A stretch of DNA of 23,937 nt from a virus: positions 1 through 23,937 of the IMG/VR virus record IMGVR_UViG_3300018080_002477. One strand, 5' to 3'. Position 1 is the stretch's first letter. Each line of letters begins with the position of its first letter. The position numbers and the translations under genes were made by a program. The notes under the pieces were generated by a model. The model did not search any database, had not been told where the DNA came from, and saw only the letters and a list, made by a program, of their open reading frames with translations. Positions 1-8,142 of the stretch are shown here, one piece after another.

Positions 1-1160
1 GGTTCAGGGAGTTCCTGGAGGCCGGGGAGGGTGTTCCCAAGGGTGTTCCCAAGGGTGTTCCCAAGGGTGTTCCCAAGGGTGTTCCCAAGGGTGTTCCCAA
101 GGGTGTTCCCGCGGTCGCGGATCCGCAGGAAGATCAAGGAGTTACGCCGCAGGGGAAGGGTGTTCCCAAGGGTGTTCCCAAGGGTGTTCCCAAGGGTGTT
201 ACCCAGCCAGTTAAGAAAGAAGAAATTAAGAAAGGGGGTGTGGGGGATAGCTCCGCGCTTCGCGCGGAGCGTGGGGGCGCTGCCCCCACCCCTGTTCCCG
301 ATCCCAACACGGGCCTCGATGCGCAAGACGAGGAGGTGCAACCCGTCCCCACCCCGGACCCCACCCCCGGGACCGCGGCAGGCGTCCTTGCCCGGTTCTC
401 GGCGCGGGACCAGGCCGCGGCGCCCCCGGAGGGGAGCCACGTCCGGTACCTCCGGGGCGAAGATGGCCGTGCCCGGGGCGCCACACTCCACGGACAGGTA
501 GGGGCTCGCGCCCCGGGTCCGTGGCGGATGCCCCCCGAGGTGGAGGCCGCGATCCGCTCCCGTCTCCTGGACGACGTGCCCGGGTACACCCGGCTGCCTC
601 CCCCGCGCCTCCCCGGCGCCGAGAACTGCCACGGTGGGGACGAGCAGGAGTTGGCCGACGCCATGCTCGTGGCGTGGAAGGGGGTCCACCGCCGCAAGAC
701 CGGCAAGGACTACCAGGGGCGGGTGAGCAAGAAGCGCCTGGAGTCGATCGCGGAAGGGGCGCGGATCCTGCGTGCCGAGGGGGTGAGCCCGTGGGTGTAC
801 TTCGACCACGTGTGGACCGCGGAGGTGGAGCGATCCCGCAAGCCCCCGCAGTTTTTCTCGGCCGCCGGGCCCACCATGGTGGGGCGGTACGTCCAACGGG
901 TGGTCAAGTCCGCTCCCCGCCTCGACCAGATCGCGGTCAACGGGGAAGCCCGCGCCCAGCTTCTCGACCTCCGGGCCGCGGCCCTCCAACGCCTCCGCAG
1001 GGAGCGTCCCATGGACGCCGCCGCCGCGGTGGAGATCGTGGACCAGATCATCCCGGAGGAGAGGTACAATGACCTGCTCGCTCGTGTCCGCCAGGAGTGT
1101 GTCGCCGCCAAGCGGCGGGACATCGCGTCTCTGGACCGTGGCGTGTGGATCTGGGGCTGA
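1..1160 (+). CDS. Probable phage replisome-organiser/replication protein, 5'-partial, with GVPK repeats
   Basis: The reading frame is open from the left edge (first full codon at base 3) to TGA at 1158-1160, so the start lies outside the window. The visible protein begins FREFLEAGE, then seven GVPK-type tetrapeptides, a spacer, three more GVPK units and a Lys-rich stretch. A Pro/Ala/Gly-rich linker follows, then a C-terminal helical domain from about base 640 (EQELADAMLVAWKG to the end). A flexible linker between an N-terminal helix-turn-helix part and a C-terminal domain is common in phage replication initiators and DnaD/O-type organisers. The next two genes are helicase and primase, which supports that role. 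No catalytic motif is visible and the family is inferred mostly from position. The internal ATG-initiated frame at 31 is a shadow of the repeats. Confidence 0.6.
   Translation, partial: FREFLEAGEGVPKGVPKGVPKGVPKGVPKGVPKGVPAVADPQEDQGVTPQGKGVPKGVPKGVPKGVTQPVKKEEIKKGGVGDSSALRAERGGAAPTPVPDPNTGLDAQDEEVQPVPTPDPTPGTAAGVLARFSARDQAAAPPEGSHVRYLRGEDGRARGATLHGQVGARAPGPWRMPPEVEAAIRSRLLDDVPGYTRLPPPRLPGAENCHGGDEQELADAMLVAWKGVHRRKTGKDYQGRVSKKRLESIAEGARILRAEGVSPWVYFDHVWTAEVERSRKPPQFFSAAGPTMVGRYVQRVVKSAPRLDQIAVNGEARAQLLDLRAAALQRLRRERPMDAAAAVEIVDQIIPEERYNDLLARVRQECVAAKRRDIASLDRGVWIWG
31..207 (+). repeat. Two blocks of a 12-bp in-frame tandem repeat (GTGTTCCCAAGG)
   Basis: Copies start at 31, 43, 55, 67, 79 and 91 (exact) and 103 (last four bases differ). 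After a 45-bp spacer, exact copies start at 160, 172 and 184, and a decayed copy at 196. Read in the gene's frame they encode Gly-Val-Pro-Lys with the same four codons each time, including GGT and GTT, which are uncommon in the neighbouring genes. Either a recent tandem expansion or selection on the DNA itself explains this uniformity. Confidence 0.95.
250..289. repeat. Twin perfect inverted repeats, back to back
   Basis: Hairpin 1 has a 9-bp stem GCTCCGCGC (250-258), loop TTC, and its exact complement at 262-270. Hairpin 2 follows without a gap: 8-bp stem GTGGGGGC (271-278), loop GCT, and its exact complement at 282-289. Both lie inside an open reading frame, so they are not simple intergenic terminators and no T-run follows. 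Confidence 0.9.
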
Positions 1161-1180
1161 CCACCCCGCATGGAGATCGG

Positions 1181-2542
1181 ATGTCTACACCACAAGTTCG
1201 CCCCCTTCGCGCCGTTTCTGATGACCCCACCAAGTACACCGAGTTCGACCGCGCCTTTGAGCGCGCCTTGGTGTACGCGTCCTGCGTAGTCCCCCGGTTC
1301 TGGGGGTTGATCGGGATGCACCTGGACCCCGAGTGCCTGCGGGACGACCGGGGGGTGGAACTGCTCAAGGCCTGCGCCGCCATCGCGCGGGAGACGGGGG
1401 AAGGGCCCACGTCCCCCACGTTGGTCCTCCAGCGCCTCATGGCTGCGGTGGACAGCGGCCGGCTCACCCAGCGCCAGGTGGACCACGCCGCCGAACTGTT
1501 CGACATGGTGGAGGACGCCGGGGTTCCCCACACCGACCAGTTGGTCACGGAGGCGGCCAAGGTGCTCCGCGCCCGCGCCAACGCCGACATTCTCCGTCGA
1601 ATGTCCCTGGACCACGGCAAGGGCAAGAGCCTGGTCAAGTACGCTGCGGAGATCGACACCGCCGAGCGGATCGGCAAGGAGGTGGCCACCGGGAGCACCC
1701 TCCTGTCCAAGTCTGTGTGGGCGGGGATCGATGAACTGCGCCGCACCGATCGCCTCCCTCTGGGGATCCCCCAACTGGACGACCCCATGGGGGGCGGGAT
1801 CCACCCCCGCACCCTCACCGTGATCGGCGCCGATATGGGGGTGGGCAAGACCGCCACCCTGGTCCACGTGGGGTGCTTCGCCTGGATGGCGGGCAAGCGG
1901 GTGATCTACGTCCCCACGGAGGAGGGGGTGAGCGAGACACTGGTCCGCGCCATCGCCTGGGTCACTGGTGAGTCCATGCGCGCCGTGGAGCGGAGCGACC
2001 ACGCGGCCAAGGACAAGCTCGACCGGATGCTGGCCCATCCCAAGGTGGGCGCCCTGGCGGTGGAGTACCTGCCCCAAGGGAGCACCCCCAACCAGTTGCG
2101 GCAGTTGGTGGCCCAGGCGGTGGAAGATCACCCCGCGTTCGGCGGAGGGTACGACGTGCTGATCGTGGACTACGCCGACAAGCTCTCCAGCGGCCGCAGC
2201 GGCTTGAGCAGCTACGAGGAGATGAAGGTGGTGTACGAGGGGGTGCGCCAGATCGCGGTGGACGACCGCACGTGGGCGGTCACCGGCTCGCAGCTCAAGG
2301 ACTTGGACGGCAAGAAGATCCCCGGCGCCGATGACCTGTCCGACAGCCGGTGGAAGGGGCGAACCGCTGACACCGTGATCACGATCTGGAAGCCGGCGGA
2401 CGGCGACCCCGAGGACCGGCACTACCACATCGCCAAGAACCGCGGACCCGGCGCGGGCACTTTGGTGGGTCCCCTCCCCATGGATATGGACCGCGGCCGC
2501 ATGGTGCCACTCGGCGCCGGCCTCACCGACGACAGCCTGTAG
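1181..2542 (+). CDS. DnaB-family replicative helicase
   Basis: A 453-residue RecA-fold helicase expected to unwind DNA at the phage fork in the 5'-3' direction. Walker A is GADMGVGKT (residues 216-224) and Walker B is DVLIVDY (325-331). The region RLPLGIPQLD before Walker A and the C-terminal HIAKNRGPGAG segment, which holds a candidate arginine finger, match DnaB-like C-terminal domains. The N-terminal roughly 190 residues are helical and would correspond to the primase-interacting domain, though similarity there is weak. I chose ATG 1181 because GGAG sits about five bases upstream and it avoids a long overlap with the preceding gene. An upstream in-frame start at 1097 is less likely. The primase gene follows after three bases, suggesting coupled translation. 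Confidence 0.9.
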   Translation: MSTPQVRPLRAVSDDPTKYTEFDRAFERALVYASCVVPRFWGLIGMHLDPECLRDDRGVELLKACAAIARETGEGPTSPTLVLQRLMAAVDSGRLTQRQVDHAAELFDMVEDAGVPHTDQLVTEAAKVLRARANADILRRMSLDHGKGKSLVKYAAEIDTAERIGKEVATGSTLLSKSVWAGIDELRRTDRLPLGIPQLDDPMGGGIHPRTLTVIGADMGVGKTATLVHVGCFAWMAGKRVIYVPTEEGVSETLVRAIAWVTGESMRAVERSDHAAKDKLDRMLAHPKVGALAVEYLPQGSTPNQLRQLVAQAVEDHPAFGGGYDVLIVDYADKLSSGRSGLSSYEEMKVVYEGVRQIAVDDRTWAVTGSQLKDLDGKKIPGADDLSDSRWKGRTADTVITIWKPADGDPEDRHYHIAKNRGPGAGTLVGPLPMDMDRGRMVPLGAGLTDDSL

Positions 2543-2545
2543 ACC

Positions 2546-3406
2546 ATGGCCACCAACGCCGAGATCCAAGAGCGGATCGAGGGGGAGTCCCCCAACTCCG
2601 CGGGCTACTACCACATCCACTGCCCCGACTGCCAAACGGCGCGGGAGCGCAAGCCCAAGATGTACGTGTCCACCCACAGCGGGTGGTGGAAGTGCTGGCG
2701 ATGCGGCGTCACCGGGCGCCTTCCGGGGGACTGGGAGGAGGTGGACGACGACGGGTGGGAGGACGTGCCCGAGGAGCGCCCCCCGATCGAGGAACCCAGC
2801 GAGTACCACGCCCTCCCGGGGACCCACCGCCTACTGGAACCGGCGCGGGCGTACCTCCGGGGCCGAGGTGTCCCCGACCACGTGGTGGCGGAGGCGCGCC
2901 TGGGGTACGCCCGCAAGGGGGACCACGCCCAGCGGGTGATCATGCCCATCCCCGGGCCGGATGGGGAGTGGCTCGGATGGGTGGGTGCTGCGATCCGCAG
3001 GCCCCATCCTGTCCCCTACTGGACCGCGGGAAACATGGACAGGGAGTCCACGTTCTACAACGACTGCGCCCTGGCGCGCGTGACCGAGGAACCTCTCCTG
3101 GTGACGGAGGGGCCGTTCGACGCCCTCCGCCACTGGCCCAACGCGGTGGCCTGTCTCGGCAAGCCCACCCCATCCCAGATCAAGCGCCTCCGCCGAGCCC
3201 AGCGCCCCCTGATCATCGCCCTGGACGGGGACTCCTGGCGCGAGGGGGTGGGGGTGGCAGAGAGCCTTCGGGTGGACGGCCGCCGCGCGTACGCAGTGGT
3301 CCTCCCCCGAGGGCAAGACCTGGACGACACCGACCCCGAACTGGTCCGTGCCGCGGTGGCCATGGCGGTGGAACACGCCACGGACATCGACACGCGGACG
3401 GACTAG
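2546..3406 (+). CDS. DNA primase (zinc ribbon plus TOPRIM)
   Basis: A 286-residue primase resembling the primase half of T7 gp4, here unfused from the helicase. The N-terminal zinc ribbon has Cys pairs C26-x2-C29 and C50-x2-C53 (CPDC and CWRC), used by DnaG-type primases to read the template. An acidic linker (about 61-90) follows. The TOPRIM core shows the glutamate motif TEGPFDA (E188), the DGD motif (D227, D229) and a third acidic cluster near D258, which bind the catalytic metals. Start ATG 2546 lies three bases after the helicase stop with no clear ribosome site, so translation is probably coupled. It would lay primers for the polymerase encoded at 4890. Confidence 0.88.
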   Translation: MATNAEIQERIEGESPNSAGYYHIHCPDCQTARERKPKMYVSTHSGWWKCWRCGVTGRLPGDWEEVDDDGWEDVPEERPPIEEPSEYHALPGTHRLLEPARAYLRGRGVPDHVVAEARLGYARKGDHAQRVIMPIPGPDGEWLGWVGAAIRRPHPVPYWTAGNMDRESTFYNDCALARVTEEPLLVTEGPFDALRHWPNAVACLGKPTPSQIKRLRRAQRPLIIALDGDSWREGVGVAESLRVDGRRAYAVVLPRGQDLDDTDPELVRAAVAMAVEHATDIDTRTD

Positions 3407-3424
3407 CCGCGCAAGAGACACACC

Positions 3425-4519
3425 ATGAAGCCACCCGAGATCAAGTCGTTTCAACTCCACGCGGATGGAGTCCAGCCGATCACCCTGGAGGTGTGCATCA
3501 CGTGTGAGCGCACCACCGACGCCGTGGACGTGCTCGCCGCGATCCGTGCCATGCTCGCCACTGCACAGGTAGCTCAACGAGAGGAGGCGCCGCCCCCCGA
3601 ACCTCCGAGCCCTCCCGCGGGGCAGGACTACCCCGACACCCACGCCGTGGCGCCCGCCCGGTACATGGTCCGCACGATCGAAGGCAAGGTCATGGTGGGC
3701 ACCCCCTACGCCGACGAGGCCCAGGCCATCACCGCGTGCCAACCGGGCCAGGAGGTGGTGGACGGCGCCGTGGGGGGTGTGATCCATGCGGTCCCGGCGC
3801 CCCCTCGGAGCAACCAGGCCGAGGCGATCAAGACCCCCGACGCTCCGCTGGAAACCGCCGCCCAGGCCAAGCGTGACGCGGTGGAGCCCGTACCCAAACG
3901 ATCCGCCCCGGTTGCTGCTGCCGCGGTCAAGATGGAGGCCGCGGGGCTCGACCCCGCAGAGGCCCTGGCGTACTACGACCGCATGAGCGGCGGGGAGGCC
4001 CCCGATCCAGGCAAGGGGGCGGCCGCCGAGGACGGGAGCGCTCACTACGAGGTTGGCGCCCGGTACGACGGGGTGGAGATCGTGCGGGTCCAGACCAGCC
4101 GCAAACAGGGGTTCGGGGTGCTCACCCTCCAGGACGGCACCAAGGTCAAGTACGACCTGGCCACCGGCCACGAGGTCGAGCGCAAGAACAGGCCCCCGGC
4201 CCCGGAGGGCGCGGAGGCAGGGGAGATCTCCCCCACCACCCGCCAGTCTGGCCCCGGTGCCCCCAAGGTGGACCAGCCCCTGGCCGACACCACGGGGGTC
4301 CCGGAGGGGGAGACCCCCGAGTGGATGAAGCCGATCGTCAATGCCAAGGGCCTCAAGGCCGCGGTGACGGCAGCCCTGGCGCGGGTGTCCCGTGACGACC
4401 TCGTGGAGTGGGCCCTGGCCAACCGTGGGCGGGTTCCCGCGTTCGCCCGGGTCAAGGCGGACACTTTCCGCAAGCGAATCGAGCGCCAACTGGCCACGAT
4501 CCCTAAGGAGGCCGCATGA
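3425..4519 (+). CDS. Unknown phage protein with low-complexity linkers
   Basis: A 364-residue protein I do not recognise. Visible parts are a short N-terminal segment (MKPPEIKSFQ, then about 45 ordered residues), Pro/Glu-rich linkers near residues 55-75 and 255-300, a central stretch with HYEVGARYDGVEIVRV (a likely beta-rich module), and a basic C-terminal helical module (about 305-364) ending RKRIERQLATIPKEAA. There are no membrane segments, signal peptide or catalytic motif. It sits between primase and polymerase and overlaps the next start by ATGA, so a replisome accessory role is possible but unproven. The 18-base gap before it contains no strong ribosome site. Confidence 0.7.
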   Translation: MKPPEIKSFQLHADGVQPITLEVCITCERTTDAVDVLAAIRAMLATAQVAQREEAPPPEPPSPPAGQDYPDTHAVAPARYMVRTIEGKVMVGTPYADEAQAITACQPGQEVVDGAVGGVIHAVPAPPRSNQAEAIKTPDAPLETAAQAKRDAVEPVPKRSAPVAAAAVKMEAAGLDPAEALAYYDRMSGGEAPDPGKGAAAEDGSAHYEVGARYDGVEIVRVQTSRKQGFGVLTLQDGTKVKYDLATGHEVERKNRPPAPEGAEAGEISPTTRQSGPGAPKVDQPLADTTGVPEGETPEWMKPIVNAKGLKAAVTAALARVSRDDLVEWALANRGRVPAFARVKADTFRKRIERQLATIPKEAA

Positions 4520-4893
4520 CCAACGACACCAAGACACCCCACCGCGAGCGCGCCGAAGCCCTGGTCAAGATCATGGTCGAGCAGGGCATGGTCCTGGGCG
4601 GCGAGAAGGACCAGGAACGCGTGGTGGTCATGGTCGAGCGCACCCTAGCGGCTACCGACCCCAAGGTGGCCATGGAGGCGCGCCGCCTCCGTGCCTTGGA
4701 GGGGATCGCCGTGTCCCTTCACGTGGTGTCTGGTCTCATGGGAATCGGCGCCGTCCGGCGCAATGAGATCACCATGGAGCACTACCAGTCGTTGATCGCC
4801 CAGGCGCTGGAGGCTTACGCGGGGGTCAAGCCCCAGGCGCCGCAGCCCAAACCCGGCAACCCGTCCGACTTGCCCCCGGGAGTGCTGGGGTGA
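4516..4893 (+). CDS. Small unknown protein
   Basis: A 125-residue, mostly helical protein without a recognisable family. Charged amphipathic helices fill the first 115 residues (HRERAEALVKIMVEQGMV and later ITMEHYQSLIAQALEAY), then a Pro-rich tail. The start ATG overlaps the previous stop (ATGA), and its own stop overlaps the GTG start of the DNA polymerase (GTGA). It is therefore translationally linked to the polymerase and could be an accessory factor, which is an inference from position only. Confidence 0.7.
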   Translation: MTNDTKTPHRERAEALVKIMVEQGMVLGGEKDQERVVVMVERTLAATDPKVAMEARRLRALEGIAVSLHVVSGLMGIGAVRRNEITMEHYQSLIAQALEAYAGVKPQAPQPKPGNPSDLPPGVLG

Positions 4894-7673
4894 TCCGCCT
4901 CCCCCTGTACCCCACCACCGACCTGCCGATCGACGGGGTCAAGCCCCTCCAGCCGGACCCCCTGTGCCAGCGGTGCGACCTGGGGGGCGTGGGGGACCAC
5001 ACCTGTATGCGCCCCGCCGGCGAGCCTGGCGGGGTGCTCGTGGTGGGGGACCGTCCCTCCGCCAAGGGGGCCCTCCTGGGGCGGCCGTGGGCCACCCATC
5101 GAGAGCGGCGGTGGGCCCAGATGATCCGAGGGTGGGCCAACGCCCCCGTGGCGTTCGACTACGCGCTCAAGTGCGCCGGGACTGCCAAGGACGTGGACAA
5201 GGCCATGGCCGCGTGTGCCCCGTACATGCGGCGGGCTCTGGACGTGACCAAGCCGGAACGGATCCTGTGCTTCGGCCACATGGCCGCCAAGGCGATCCTG
5301 GGACGCACGGCCAACACCGCCAAGGTCCGCCGCGCCTGGACCCGCACCAAGGACGGCACCTTGGTGTTCCTGTTCCCCGACGTGTTCATCACGGCGGGGA
5401 ACAGGGTGCGCACCCAGTGGCTCCGAGAGGATGTGGAGTGGGCCTGCACCGCCGACCCCGGCGCCGTCCCGTGGGACGCGTACATGAACCGGGTGGAGGA
5501 CCAGGACGACGCCGCCGCGGCGTGGGAAGCCCTCCGGGGGCGCCACGTGATGTTCGACACCGAGACGTTCGGCAAGGCCTACCGCCCGATCTTCCGCATC
5601 GTGTGCCTGTCCTTCGCGGAGGTGGGGTCCGACGTGGTGTGGATGTTCCCCGGGGAGGCGCTACAGGAGGGTGACCCCCGCCGCCCGTACCTCCTCAAGA
5701 TCCTCCACGGCGCCCGCCTTGGCGGGCACAACTTGAAGTACGACCTCAACGCGGTGCGCCTGGTGACCGGGGAGGACGTGGGGGCAAAGTGGACCGGCGC
5801 TGATACCATGATCCACGCCAAGCAGATCCGCGCGGACGGGAGCGGCGGCCTGGACGAGCTGTCCAACTTGGTGGGGATGGGCGGGCACAAAGGGGAGGCC
5901 GCCGAGCACTTCGACGTGTGCCGCACGGTCCTCAAGCGGATGCGGAACTTCGCCCGCAAGCCCGTCCCCGTGGAGTGGGAGTACGAGGAGCGGGTCAACA
6001 AGGCCGGCAAGAAACAGCGGCGCAAGAGGGTGACCAAGAGCCGCCCCCCGACCCCGGAGGAGGCGCGGAGCCAGGCCGACGAGGCGTGGGTCAAGAAGCG
6101 GAGCGTCAACAAGGTCCAGACCACCTTCGCGGACCTCACGGGGATCCCCGCGCCTACCGACGCGTGGATGGAGGCGATCATGGCGGACGGGGAGGCCGAC
6201 TGGTACGTCCACGGCCTGACCAACACCACCGTGGAGGAGCGGTACAACGCCAGGGACACGTGCGCCACGGCCCGACTGGCGGCACACCTGGAGCCCCAGA
6301 TGGCCCCGGAGTACCGGGCGCTGTGGGACAGCCACCTCGGCAGGGCCCCGTGGGCTGTGGGGTGGGTGGAGCACTGGGGGATCGGCGTGGACCGGCAGGC
6401 GGTGTCGAGCTTGTCCGCGTTCGTGGACGCGGAGTGCTCCCGTCTCCTGGCTCAGATCCACGGGTACGCCCCAGGGTTGGAGCCCGGGTCCCCCGATCAA
6501 CTGTCTGCGTTTCTGTTCGACCCCCCGAGTCGCGGGGGGCTGGGACTTGTTCCGATCAAGCGGAGCCGCAAGACGGGCAAGCCGAGCACCGACAAGCAGG
6601 TGATGACCACCCTGGCCGCTGCGGCTAACCCCCACCCCGCCATCAAGCTGATCATGGAGTGGCGGGAACTGGACAAGATCCAGGGGACCTACGCCCAGGG
6701 GATGATGTCCCACATCTCCCCGGACGGCCGGATCCACTGCTCGTTCAACATCATGGGCGCGGAGACGGGGCGCATGTCCTGCACCGATCCCAACATGCAG
6801 ACCATCCCGAGCCGCGGCCAGTACGCCAAGCGGGTCAAGGACTGTTTCGTGGCGGCGCCGGGGTACCGCCTGGTCCAGTTGGACTACAAGACCCTGGAGA
6901 TGCGGGTGGCCGCCATGCTCAGCGGTGACCCGGTGATGATCCAGATCTTCCTCAACGGGGAGGACCCCCACCGCCGCACCGCGGAGTTGGTGAGCGACAT
7001 GCTGTGGGGCAACGACTTCGAAACGTGCGGACTGGGGTACACCCTAGACACCGCCCCGGACGAGGACGCTCGCGCGGCGCTGGCCAAGGAGCAGAAACAC
7101 CGCCGCGGCGTGTGCAAGTGGGTCAACTTCGGCACGGTCTACGGGCAGTCACCGGAGACGCTCGCGGAGCAGGCGGGTATCTCCGTCAAGGAGGCCGAGC
7201 AGGCCCAGGACATTGTCCTGGGGCGGTTCAAGGTTCTCCGCCGGTGGATCAAGCGCACGATCGCGGACGCCAGCCGGTCGGGGAGCACGTGGACGTGGTG
7301 GGACGGGGGGATCGCCCGGCGGCGGCCGGTGCCCGACATTGGAGACGAGGACAAGGGGTCCGCGGGGCACGGCCAGCGCCAGGCGTTCAACACCCCGGTC
7401 CAGGGGACTGGTCACGAGTATTGCCTGGCGTCTGGGGTGTCGGCGGTCCAGTGGATCCTGGACGACGGCCTGGACGCGCGCCTGGTGATGATGGTCCACG
7501 ACTCCCTGGTGTTCGAAGTGGCCGAAGGGGACGTGCCGGAGTTGGTGCTCGGCGCCAAGGACATCATGGAGGGGTGGCCCACCGCCCACGGCCTCCCCTT
7601 GGAGGTGGACGTGGAGATGGGCACGGCGTGGGGCTCGTTGGAGGAGGTGGACGTGACCACCCTGGCCCCGTGA
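4890..7673 (+). CDS. Family A DNA polymerase with N-terminal UDG-fold domain and 3'-5' exonuclease
   Basis: A 927-residue replicative polymerase. Residues about 20-190 resemble family 4 uracil-DNA glycosylases: C26-x2-C29, C95 and C109 match the [4Fe-4S] ligand pattern, with VVGDRPS...GRPW and ERILCFGHMAAKAILG motifs. The glycosylase catalytic segments are altered (no HPSP-like motif, FITAGN instead). SPO1-type phage polymerases are known to carry such a domain. The proofreading domain has DTET (D223, E225), NLKYD (281-285) and YNARD (452-456), with a Lys/Arg-rich insert at about 345-410. The Pol I fingers and palm show motif A LDYKTLE (D665, E670), motif B R739...K743...F747...Y751 and motif C VHDS (H870, D871), so polymerase and proofreading activity are expected. 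It starts with GTG overlapping the previous stop. Confidence 0.93.
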   Translation: MIRLPLYPTTDLPIDGVKPLQPDPLCQRCDLGGVGDHTCMRPAGEPGGVLVVGDRPSAKGALLGRPWATHRERRWAQMIRGWANAPVAFDYALKCAGTAKDVDKAMAACAPYMRRALDVTKPERILCFGHMAAKAILGRTANTAKVRRAWTRTKDGTLVFLFPDVFITAGNRVRTQWLREDVEWACTADPGAVPWDAYMNRVEDQDDAAAAWEALRGRHVMFDTETFGKAYRPIFRIVCLSFAEVGSDVVWMFPGEALQEGDPRRPYLLKILHGARLGGHNLKYDLNAVRLVTGEDVGAKWTGADTMIHAKQIRADGSGGLDELSNLVGMGGHKGEAAEHFDVCRTVLKRMRNFARKPVPVEWEYEERVNKAGKKQRRKRVTKSRPPTPEEARSQADEAWVKKRSVNKVQTTFADLTGIPAPTDAWMEAIMADGEADWYVHGLTNTTVEERYNARDTCATARLAAHLEPQMAPEYRALWDSHLGRAPWAVGWVEHWGIGVDRQAVSSLSAFVDAECSRLLAQIHGYAPGLEPGSPDQLSAFLFDPPSRGGLGLVPIKRSRKTGKPSTDKQVMTTLAAAANPHPAIKLIMEWRELDKIQGTYAQGMMSHISPDGRIHCSFNIMGAETGRMSCTDPNMQTIPSRGQYAKRVKDCFVAAPGYRLVQLDYKTLEMRVAAMLSGDPVMIQIFLNGEDPHRRTAELVSDMLWGNDFETCGLGYTLDTAPDEDARAALAKEQKHRRGVCKWVNFGTVYGQSPETLAEQAGISVKEAEQAQDIVLGRFKVLRRWIKRTIADASRSGSTWTWWDGGIARRRPVPDIGDEDKGSAGHGQRQAFNTPVQGTGHEYCLASGVSAVQWILDDGLDARLVMMVHDSLVFEVAEGDVPELVLGAKDIMEGWPTAHGLPLEVDVEMGTAWGSLEEVDVTTLAP

Positions 7674-7707
7674 CCGGCGGTCCACCCACTGCGCAAGTAC
7701 CTTCCCG

Positions 7708-8142
7708 ATGTCACAGTTCACGATAGACAGCAACGGAGAGTCGATCCGCGCCTGGGCGTACCGTCGCCGGGCCACCGTGCGCAAGCTGGATCAGGACGCG
7801 GTTCGGCTCACCCCCACGTACACCGGCAAGAAGCCCAAGAGCGGCCGCCTGGGGCGGTCCTGGGACGAGGCCGAGAATAGGGGGCTGGTCAAGTGGCGGG
7901 CGATCGACAAGGACACCCGCACCGTGATCCGCAGCGGGGACAACTTCACCCAGGTGGTGGAGGCCGCGGGTGGTCGGGTGGCCACTACCCCCGCGGAACA
8001 GGCAGGGGTGGCGGCGCCCGGTCCTGTGGGCACGGCCGAGTCGTACAGCCCCGCAGCGCTCCGGGCTCGCGCCGACCAACTGGAGGAGCAGGCCAACGCC
8101 CTTCGCCAGGCGGCCGACCTCATGGACAGGGTGATGGGGTGA
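7708..8142 (+). CDS. Small unknown protein with C-terminal coiled coil
   Basis: A 144-residue protein of unknown function. The N-terminal 80 residues are basic and polar (WAYRRRATVRKLDQDAV, then Lys-rich TGKKPKSGRLG). An Ala/Gly/Pro linker leads to a C-terminal helix (ALRARADQLEEQANALRQAA) that looks like a short coiled coil. The 34-base gap after the polymerase has no clear ribosome site. Its stop overlaps the GTG of the next gene. Location between polymerase and recombination genes suggests a DNA-metabolism accessory, but nothing in the sequence proves it. Confidence 0.65.
   Translation: MSQFTIDSNGESIRAWAYRRRATVRKLDQDAVRLTPTYTGKKPKSGRLGRSWDEAENRGLVKWRAIDKDTRTVIRSGDNFTQVVEAAGGRVATTPAEQAGVAAPGPVGTAESYSPAALRARADQLEEQANALRQAADLMDRVMG

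Larger units (their letters stand above)
31..289 (+). other. Candidate replication origin inside the initiator gene
   Basis: Three elements follow one another: 12-bp iteron-like direct repeats (31-207), a 23-bp patch that is 19/23 A or T (211-233) with TTAAGAAA twice at 211-218 and 226-233, and two abutting perfect hairpins (250-289). The surroundings are strongly GC-rich, so the AT patch stands out. Iterons followed by an AT-rich unwinding element within the initiator coding sequence is the known arrangement of the lambda origin in gene O. The origin assignment here is inference. Confidence 0.45.

Noticed and set aside
1-207. CRISPR array
   Set aside because: The repeats are contiguous 12-bp units without unique spacers, and they are in frame within a gene.
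31-501. Frame starting MFPRVFPRV
   Set aside because: It is the 12-bp repeat read in a different phase. The GVPK phase is open from the window edge and continues into the ordered C-terminal domain.
710-2827. 705-codon open frame on the - strand
   Set aside because: It lies antisense to the partial replication gene and the DnaB-like helicase, which carry clear motifs. The GC-biased third codon positions of the + strand genes leave the opposite strand open; its translation is low-complexity His/Leu/Gly/Val-rich with no motifs.
2831-4537. 568-codon open frame on the - strand
   Set aside because: Antisense to the primase and the following gene; no ribosome site, no motif, composition typical of a shadow frame.
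4890-5460. Separate uracil-DNA glycosylase gene before the polymerase
   Set aside because: The frame runs without a stop into the exonuclease and polymerase domains, and no internal start with a ribosome site is evident, so it is one fused protein.
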